Assembly (NCBI GenBank): GCA_025455945.1
Contig: JALOLN010000217.1
Coordinates: forward strand, 1-5,575
Reading direction: 5' to 3'
DNA length: 5,575 nucleotides
DNA from: Actinomycetes bacterium
GTDB taxonomy: Bacteria > Actinomycetota > Actinomycetes > Prado026
In this document: positions 1 through 5,575 of the stretch, in pieces
Layout of the letters: each line of letters starts with the position of its first letter
Position numbering within the stretch: the first letter of the stretch is position 1
Notes under the pieces: model-generated
What the model saw: the letters and a program-made list of their open reading frames with translations, nothing else
Database searches by the model: none
Told to the model about the DNA's origin: nothing
Translations under genes and position numbers: made by a program

Positions 1-303
1 GGGACCGCCAGCGCGGCCGAGATCGTCGCGGGTGCGCTGCAGGACCGCAACCGCGCGGTCGTCGTCGGCAGCAGGACCTTCGGCAAGGGCTCGGTGCAGG
101 AGCCGCAGGAGCTCTCCGACGGCTCCGCGCTGGAGCTGACCGTCGGTCGCTACCTGACCCCGTCCGGCCGCGCCCTCGACGGCGTGGGCATCGAGCCGGA
201 CGTCGCCGTCGACCCCGACGAGCGACCCCAGGTGGCGGAACGGCGGGCGCTCGAGGTGCTCTCGGGGCTGCTGGCCGCGATCGGCCCCGGCGGCCCGGGC
301 TGA
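1..303 (+). CDS. S41 family C-terminal processing peptidase, 3' end (partial)
   Basis: Only the last 100 residues are present; the gene begins before the window. The family cuts proteins near their C termini outside the cytoplasmic membrane with a Ser/Lys dyad. Visible here: GTASAAEIVAGALQDRN at residues 1-17 of the fragment, followed by AVVVGSRTFGKGSVQ. Aligned with E. coli Prc (Ser430/Lys455, 25 residues apart), Ser4 (bases 10-12) and Lys29 (bases 85-87) are the catalytic pair and both are kept. The usual SASASE motif reads TASAAE here, so the second serine is Ala, which is not the nucleophile. The segment YLTPSGRALDGVGIEPDV is the typical end of the protease domain. A short acidic helix and a Gly/Pro end follow. 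PDZ domain, signal peptide and start cannot be seen. The TGA at 301-303 overlaps the smpB start by one base, so the two are probably co-transcribed. In actinobacteria such a peptidase often lies between ftsX and smpB; whether ftsEX lies upstream here is unknown. Confidence 0.93.
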   Translation, partial: GTASAAEIVAGALQDRNRAVVVGSRTFGKGSVQEPQELSDGSALELTVGRYLTPSGRALDGVGIEPDVAVDPDERPQVAERRALEVLSGLLAAIGPGGPG

Positions 304-312
304 TGGCCCGGG
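294..312 (+). promoter_or_regulatory. GC-only hairpin holding the overlapping stop/start codons in its loop
   Basis: Bases 294-300 (CCCGGGC) are the exact reverse complement of 306-312 (GCCCGGG). The five bases between them, 301-305, are TGATG: the peptidase stop codon and the smpB ATG, overlapping by one base. In mRNA this would form a seven-pair, all G-C stem presenting the start codon in the loop. No strong Shine-Dalgarno sequence precedes the ATG. The inference is that smpB translation depends on ribosomes arriving from the peptidase gene, which would melt the stem. The pairing is seen directly; the regulatory role is not shown and chance is possible in such GC-rich DNA. Confidence 0.4.
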
Positions 313-779
313 AGCAGGGCCGCCGGCTGATCGCCCAGAACAAGAAGGCCCGCCACGACTACCACATCGAGGACGTCTTCGAGGCCGGCCTGGTGCTCAC
401 CGGAACCGAGGTGAAGTCCCTGCGCGCCGGCCGGGCGTCCCTCGTCGACGGCTACGCGGTCGTCAAGGACGGCGAGGTGTGGCTGCACGGCGTGCACATC
501 CCGGAGTACCTGCAGGGCACCTGGACCAACCACGAGCCGCGGCGGCCACGCAAGCTGCTGCTGCACCGCAGCGAGATCAGCCGGCTCATCGGCAAGACCC
601 GGGAGTCCGGGCTGACGTTGGTGCCGCTCGCGCTGTACTTCAAGGACGGCAAGGCGAAGGTGGAGATCGCCCTCGCCCGCGGCAAGCGGACCTACGACAA
701 GCGGCAGGCGCTGGCCGAGAAGCAGGCCAAGCGTGAGGCCGAGCGAGCCGTGGCGCGGCGCGGTCGGGGTGAGGACTGA
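303..779 (+). CDS. smpB: SsrA-binding protein SmpB (trans-translation)
   Basis: A complete protein of 158 residues, the normal length for SmpB. SmpB binds the tRNA-like part of tmRNA (ssrA) and brings it to ribosomes stalled on broken mRNAs, so that the nascent peptide is tagged for proteolysis and the ribosome released. It acts in the cytoplasm. Family hallmarks seen: NKKARHDY at residues 13-20, GTEVKSLR at 34-41, the NHEPRRPRKLLLH stretch in the middle, and YFKDGKAKVEIALARGKRTYDKR at 112-134. The basic Lys/Arg/Glu-rich tail that follows is the part that enters the decoding channel. The ATG at 303 is chosen because it gives the family's usual N terminus and overlaps the upstream TGA by one base, implying translational coupling. 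The tmRNA gene, which often lies just downstream of smpB, is not in this window; the next gene starts 9-18 bases later. Confidence 0.98.
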   Translation: MAREQGRRLIAQNKKARHDYHIEDVFEAGLVLTGTEVKSLRAGRASLVDGYAVVKDGEVWLHGVHIPEYLQGTWTNHEPRRPRKLLLHRSEISRLIGKTRESGLTLVPLALYFKDGKAKVEIALARGKRTYDKRQALAEKQAKREAERAVARRGRGED

Positions 780-1832
780 GTCGCTAGCGTGTGGGCCGTG
801 AAGCGGCGGCTGCTCGCGGTACCTGCGCTCCTCGTCCTCGCGCTGGGCTGGGTGGTCGGCCCGCTCTCGGCTCCGGCCCGGGCTGAGGAGCGCATCCCGT
901 CGTACGAGGTCGAGGTCGACGTCCGCACCGACGGCACCCTGCACGTGCGCGAGGAGGTCGACTACGACTTCGGCTCGGCCGAGCGGCACGGCATCTTCCG
1001 GACCATCCCCGTGCGCTACACCTACGACGACGAGTACGACCGGGTCATCGAGATCAGTGGGCTGCGCGTCGTCAGTACCACCGGGGCGCCGTCGCAGGTG
1101 GAGACCAGCGAGGAGGGCGCCTCGCTCGTCATCCGTGTCGGTGACCCCGACCGCACCGTCAGCGGCCGGCACACCTACGTCCTCGACTACGACGTGCGCG
1201 GGGCGATGAACTCGTTCAGCGACTACGACGAGGTCTACTGGAACGCCATCGGCGCGGAGTGGGAGGCGCCGATCGACCGTGGCACGGTCCGGGTGGCCGG
1301 TCCGGTGGACCTCGCGGACGCGCTGTGCTTCGCCGGCCCCGACGGCAGCGGGCAGTCCGCTGACAGCGTCGTCCGGGAGGGCCGGGTCGTCACCTGTGCG
1401 GAGGAGGCGCTGCCCGCCTACGCGGGGCTCACCGTGTCGGTCGCGCTGCCGCCCGGGGCCGTGGCGGTCCCACCGCCGATCCTCGAGGAGCGGTTCAGCG
1501 TCGCCCGGGCGTTCGCCGTCACGCCGTGGACCGCGGCTGCCGCCCTGGCGATCCTCGTCGGCTCGCTGGGCGGGATCGGCTACCTCCTGTGGAGCCGCGG
1601 CCGGGACCGTCGCTACCGCGGCCAGGTGCCCGGGCTGCTGCCCGCACCCGGTCAGGGCGCGGACGACGAGCCGCTGCCCCTGTTCACGGACCCGTCGGGG
1701 CCCGTGGAGTTCGCCCCGCCGGACGACATCCGCCCCGGTCTGGTCGGCACCCTGATCGACGAGCAGGCCAACCCCCTGGACGTCACCGCGACGATCGTCG
1801 ACCTCGCCGTCCGCGGCTACCTGCACATCGAG

Positions 1833-1849
1833 GAGCTGCCGAGCTGCCG
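1833..1849 (+). repeat. 8-bp tandem duplication (GAGCTGCC x2) causing the frameshift
   Basis: GAGCTGCC occurs at 1833-1840 and again, immediately, at 1841-1848; the next base also continues the period. The preceding GAG codon at 1830-1832 is not part of the repeat. Upstream of the repeat the DUF2207 gene is read in the frame of base 789; downstream the family sequence continues in the frame that ends at 2617. Deleting either copy joins the two exactly, with no residue lost or gained relative to the family pattern. This fits replication slippage or an assembly or sequencing error. Confidence 0.9.
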
Positions 1850-2566
1850 CGCGAGGGCTGGTTCTCCAGCCGGGACTGGGTGTTCCAGCAGCGCCGGCCG
1901 GCCGACCAGGACTGCCTGGGCTACGAGCGCACGCTGCTGGCCGCCATCTTCGAGAACCGCAGCACGGTGAAGGTCTCCGAGCTCAAGCGGACGTTCGCCA
2001 GCGACCTGGACAAGGTGCAGCAGCAGCTCTACGCCGAGACGGTGTCCCGACGCTGGTTCCTGCGCAGCCCGGAGACCGTCCGCACCGGGTGGCTGATGGT
2101 CGGCGTGCTCGGCGTGCTGCTCGGCGTCGGGCTGACCGTGCTGCTGGCCAAGTACACCCACCTGGGCCTGCTCGGGGTCGCCGCCTTCCTCGCGGCGCTC
2201 GGGCTCGTCCTGGTGGCCCGGTGGATGCCAGCCCGCACGCCGACCGGGAGCGCCGAGCTGGCCCGGGTGCTGGGGTTCCGCCGCTACGTCCAGACGGCCG
2301 AGGCCGAGCAGCTGCGCTTCGAGGAGCGCGTCGACGTGTTCTCCCGCTTCCTGCCCTATGCGATCGTCTTCGGCGAGACCGAGCGGTGGGCCCGCGCGTT
2401 CGCCTCCCTCGGCGCCGCCGGCGGTGGCGCGGCCCCCGCGCTGGGCTGGTACAGCGGTCCGGCCGGCTGGGACTTCGGCAGGTTCGGCGACTCCATGCGC
2501 TCGTTCAGCGACACCACCGTGGGGGCGATCACCACCAGCGCAGCGTCGGGCGGCTCCGGCTTCTCC

Positions 2567-2608
2567 GGCGGCGGGGGCGGCGGCGGGTTCGGCGGCGGGG
2601 GCGGCGGC
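2567..2608 (+). repeat. two direct copies of an 18-base G-rich repeat in the DUF2207 tail
   Basis: The 18 bases GGCGGCGGGGGCGGCGGC occur at 2567-2584 and 2591-2608, 24 bases apart. They encode the two poly-Gly blocks of the C-terminal tail, each preceded by a Phe. Gly-rich tails ending in SW are common in DUF2207 proteins, so the repeat has a coding explanation. The length is a multiple of three, so gain or loss of a copy would lengthen or shorten the tail without shifting the frame. Confidence 0.75.
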
Positions 2609-2656
2609 AGCTGGTGACGCGCGGCCGCGGGATGATGAGGGTCGCCCCCAGCGATC

Positions 2657-2668
2657 GGAGCTGCCGTG
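2657..2668 (+). promoter_or_regulatory. ribosome binding site and GTG start of pgi
   Basis: GGAG at 2657-2660 stands five bases before the GTG at 2666-2668. It supports this GTG as the pgi start, giving the N terminus MTITPLRERAVWPELERHH, and there is no in-frame alternative with a comparable site. The gap of 48 bases after the DUF2207 stop could hold a promoter, but I see no convincing -35/-10 pair in it. Confidence 0.65.
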
Positions 2669-4287
2669 ACCATCACCCCCCTGCGTGAGCGGGCCGTCTG
2701 GCCCGAGCTCGAGCGCCACCACGCCGAGATCCGCGACCTGCACCTGCGCGACCTGTTCGCCCGGGATCCCGGCCGTGGCGAGCGGCTGGTCGCCGAGGCC
2801 TGCGGCCTGTACCTCGACTACTCCAAGCACCGCATCACCGACGAGACCGTCCGGCTGCTCGTCCGCCTGGCCGAGGAGGCGGGGCTGCGCGGTGCCATCG
2901 ACGCCATGTTCGCCGGTGACCGGATCAACGTGACCGAGAACCGGTCCGTGCTGCACGTCGCGCTGCGCATGCCGCGCGGCGCCACGCTGGTCGTGGACGG
3001 CGTCGACGTCGTGGCCGAGGTGCACGCCGTGCTGGATCGCATGGCCGACTTCGCCGATCGGGTGCGTGACGGGCGCTGGATCGGGCACACCGGGCGGCGG
3101 ATCCGCGCGGTGGTGAACATCGGCATCGGCGGCTCCGACCTCGGGCCGGTCATGGCCTACCAGGCGCTGCGGCACTACAGCACGCGCGAGATCGACTTCC
3201 GCTTCGTCTCCAACGTCGACTCCTCGGACTTCGTCGAGGCGACGCGTGACCTCGACCCGGCCGAGACGCTGTTCATCGTCGCCTCGAAGACCTTCGGGAC
3301 GGCGGAGACCATGGCCAACGCCCAGTCGGCGCGGGACTGGCTGCTGGCCGCCCTCGGGGACGAGGCTGCCGTCGCCAGGCACTTCGTGGCCGTGTCGACG
3401 AACGCGGAGCGGGTGGCGGCGTTCGGCATCGACACCGCCAACATGTTCGGGTTCTGGGACTGGGTGGGCGGCCGCTACTCCATGGACTCCGCCATCGGTC
3501 TGTCGACGATGTTGGCGATCGGCCCGGACCTGTTCGCCGAGCTGCTGCGCGGCTTCCACGAGATGGACGAGCACTTCCGCACCGCGCCGTTCGGGGAGAA
3601 CCTGCCGGTGCTCATGGGGCTCCTCGTCGTCTGGTACAGCGAGCTCTTCGGTGCCGAGACCAGCGCGGTGCTGCCCTACGAGCAGTACCTGGCCCGGTTC
3701 CCGGCCTACCTGCAGCAGCTCACCATGGAGTCCCTCGGCAAGCACGTGACGCTCGACGGGACCCCGGTGGGCTGCCAGACCGGGACCGTCTACTGGGGGG
3801 AGCCGGGCACCAACGGGCAGCACTCCTTCTACCAGCTGATCCACCAGGGCACCCGGCTGGTGCCGGCCGACCTCATCGGCTTCGGCCGCACGCTCAACCC
3901 GCTGCGGGACCACCACGCCATGCTCATGTCCAACGTCTTCGCGCAGGCGCAGGCACTGGCGTTCGGGATCACGGCGGACGAGGTGCGCGCCGAGGGCACG
4001 GCCGAGGACGTCGTCCCGCACCGGGTGATGGAGGGCAACCGCCCGACGACGGTGATCCTCGCCGAGGTGCTCACGCCGTACGTGCTCGGTGCGCTGGTCG
4101 CGCTCTACGAGCACAGCGTCTACACCCAAGGTGCCGTGTGGGGGATCAACTGCTTCGACCAGTGGGGCGTGGAGCTCGGCAAGGCGATGGCGCTGCGGAT
4201 CCTCCCGCAGCTGCAGAGCGAGACGGAGCCCGAGCTGGGCCACGACTCCTCGACGAACGCCCTGATCCGCACGTACCGGTCCCTGGC

Positions 4288-4291
<4 letters not shown>
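2666..4291 (+). CDS. pgi: glucose-6-phosphate isomerase
   Basis: A complete cytoplasmic enzyme of 541 residues (E. coli Pgi has 549) that interconverts glucose 6-phosphate and fructose 6-phosphate, linking glycolysis, gluconeogenesis and the pentose phosphate pathway. Motifs in order: VNIGIGGSDLGP at residues 150-161 and ASKTFGTAET at 206-215, both sugar-phosphate binding; the family signature around WDWVGGRYSMDSAIGLS; MESLGK; GEPGTNGQHSFYQLIHQGT at 378-396; and the second signature GINCFDQWGVELGK ending at 506. Aligned by spacing with the E. coli and rabbit enzymes, the catalytic residues are all present: R270, E355 (the general base in MESLGK), H386 (ring opening, in NGQH) and K506. The C terminus is slightly shorter than in E. 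coli. The stop codon overlaps the start of the next gene as ATGA, so the two are probably translated together. The upstream gene ends 48 bases before; co-transcription is possible but not shown. Confidence 0.98.
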
Positions 4292-5313
<1,022 letters not shown>

Positions 5314-5330
5314 CCCACCCGCTCCCTTCC

Positions 5331-5391
5331 CCCTTCACCGCATGAAGGGCCCCTTGTGGCGAATAGAGGGAGGCAGCGCGCCCTTCATGCG
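5331..5391. terminator. probable bidirectional terminator with competing inverted repeats, between gnd and rpiA
   Basis: CGCATGAAGGGC at 5339-5350 and GCCCTTCATGCG at 5380-5391 are perfect 12-base complements separated by 29 bases. Inside the loop CCCT at 5351-5354 can pair with AGGG at 5367-5370. A second, mutually exclusive hairpin is formed by CCCTTCA at 5331-5337 with TGAAGGG at 5343-5349 around a five-base loop. The element lies between converging genes and could stop transcription from both sides. There is no T-run after either stem, as is usual in high-GC actinobacteria. The right arm includes the rpiA stop codon (5385-5387). Confidence 0.6.
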
Positions 5392-5575
5392 CCGAGGCGG
5401 CGGTGCTCCACCTCCGCGCCGTGGGCGATGAGGACGTCGCTGACCAGGGCCGGCGCGAACAGTCCATGTCCGACGACGCCGGGCACCGACGACAGCCACG
5501 CCGCCAGCACCGCCGGGTCGGCGTCGACCGGGCCGAGGTAGTCGGCGATCACCCCGCCGTCCGGGCTGGGCGGGA
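5385..5575 (-). CDS. rpiA: ribose-5-phosphate isomerase A, C-terminal end (partial)
   Basis: The last 62 residues of a gene read right to left; the rest lies beyond the window. RpiA interconverts ribulose 5-phosphate and ribose 5-phosphate in the cytoplasm, the step after the product of gnd. The fragment reads SPDGGVIADYLGPV, then DPAVLAAWLSSVPGVVGHGLF and ALVSDVLIAHG. This matches the end of E. coli RpiA (DNGNVILDVHG, then IPGVVTVGLF and ADVALIG). The catalytic Asp and Lys motifs are upstream and cannot be seen. The family call rests on this C-terminal pattern and on the pentose phosphate neighbourhood. The gene converges with gnd, the stops being 71 bases apart, and its TGA falls inside the right arm of the inverted repeat, so the terminator starts within the last codons. 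Confidence 0.88.
   Translation of the reverse strand, partial: PPSPDGGVIADYLGPVDADPAVLAAWLSSVPGVVGHGLFAPALVSDVLIAHGAEVEHRRLGA

Larger units (their letters stand above)
789..2617 (+). pseudogene. DUF2207 family membrane protein gene, frame broken by an 8-bp tandem duplication
   Basis: The function of DUF2207 proteins is not established. Bases 789-1840 and 1841-2617 encode the two parts of one protein in different frames. Removing one copy of GAGCTGCC at 1833-1848 gives a continuous protein of 606 residues reading IEELPREGWFSSRDW across the joint, as expected for the family. Seen in order: a signal peptide (KRR, hydrophobic core, ARA cleavage site after residue 32); an extracytoplasmic DUF2207 domain with the hallmark RHGIFRTIP and two cysteines, C180 and C203, that could form a disulfide; a membrane helix near 247-269; a cytoplasmic part with VDLAVRGYLHIEE and ERTLLAAIF; two more helices near 431-450 and 456-475 of the repaired protein; and a Gly-rich tail ending GGSW. 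As written, translation stops at 1968-1970 after 393 residues, losing the last two helices and the tail. GTG at 789 or 798 may start; 798 gives VKRRLL, while GGTGAGGA at 769-776 is nearer to 789. Both fragments keep normal codon use, so the lesion is recent or a sequence error. Confidence 0.85.

Noticed and set aside
780..797. A tmRNA (ssrA) gene after smpB.
   Set aside because: The space before the next coding region is only 9-18 bases, and no tmRNA-like ends are seen elsewhere in the window.
1526..2617. A separate gene starting at the GTG at 1526.
   Set aside because: The first 100 or so residues of that frame are an Arg/Pro-rich shadow of the upstream DUF2207 frame; family sequence begins only after the 8-bp duplication, so this is the second half of the broken gene.
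2620..2629. Palindrome CGCGGCCGCG just after the DUF2207 stop as a terminator.
   Set aside because: It has no loop and no T-run, and the length is expected by chance in such GC-rich DNA.
2613..2639. A possible promoter before pgi (GTGAC followed by GATGAT).
   Set aside because: The spacing is only about 11 bases and both boxes match poorly; no convincing pair is present.
3890..3910. Pgi residue 410 is Leu (RTLNPLRDHH) where E. coli has His (THNPL), which at first looked like loss of the catalytic His.
   Set aside because: Counting from R270 shows that the catalytic Glu is E355 in MESLGK and the catalytic His is H386 in NGQH; both are present. Position 410 is not the catalytic His.
1817..4243. 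An 808-codon open frame on the minus strand, and a similar 558-codon one at 150-1826.
   Set aside because: They lie antisense to well-identified genes, their Arg/His/Gln/Val/Gly/Asp-rich sequence matches no family I recognise, and such long antisense frames are expected when third positions are nearly all G or C.

Overview
The window comes from a very G+C-rich genome: nearly every third codon position is G or C, GTG starts occur, and stop codons are TGA. Gene content and protein style (S41 peptidase next to smpB, DUF2207 membrane protein, a short 6-phosphogluconate dehydrogenase) point to an actinobacterium. A Geodermatophilaceae-like organism (Blastococcus/Modestobacter/Geodermatophilus type) is my best guess, from memory of similar proteins rather than from any search.

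Layout. (1) 1-303 (+): the 3' end of an S41 C-terminal processing peptidase gene. (2) 303-779 (+): smpB, the tmRNA-binding trans-translation factor, joined to the peptidase by a one-base stop/start overlap (TGATG) that sits exactly in the loop of a GC-only hairpin. (3) 789-2617 (+): a DUF2207 membrane protein gene with a signal peptide, about three membrane segments and a Gly-rich tail. Its frame is broken at 1833-1849 by a clean 8-bp tandem duplication. (4) 2666-4291 (+): pgi, glucose-6-phosphate isomerase, with an intact active site. (5) 4288-5313 (+): a short (YqeC/GndA-type) decarboxylating 6-phosphogluconate dehydrogenase, coupled to pgi through an ATGA overlap. (6) 5314-5384: a short convergent intergenic region rich in inverted repeats, probably a bidirectional terminator. 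(7) 5385-5575 (-): the 3' end of rpiA, ribose-5-phosphate isomerase A.

How the genes fit together. The left part is a housekeeping cluster (envelope protease, ribosome rescue, membrane protein of unknown role). The right part is a small carbon-metabolism cluster around glucose 6-phosphate and ribulose 5-phosphate. Pgi interconverts glucose 6-phosphate and fructose 6-phosphate, Gnd makes ribulose 5-phosphate from 6-phosphogluconate, and RpiA converts that to ribose 5-phosphate. Glucose-6-phosphate dehydrogenase and 6-phosphogluconolactonase are not in this window. All genes on the + strand could be read as one run, with gaps of 9 and 48 bases at most.

I found no mobile element, CRISPR array, rRNA, tRNA or tmRNA. 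I saw no clear new biological system. The points most worth checking are the 8-bp duplication in the DUF2207 gene, the start-codon hairpin of smpB and the competing inverted repeats between gnd and rpiA.
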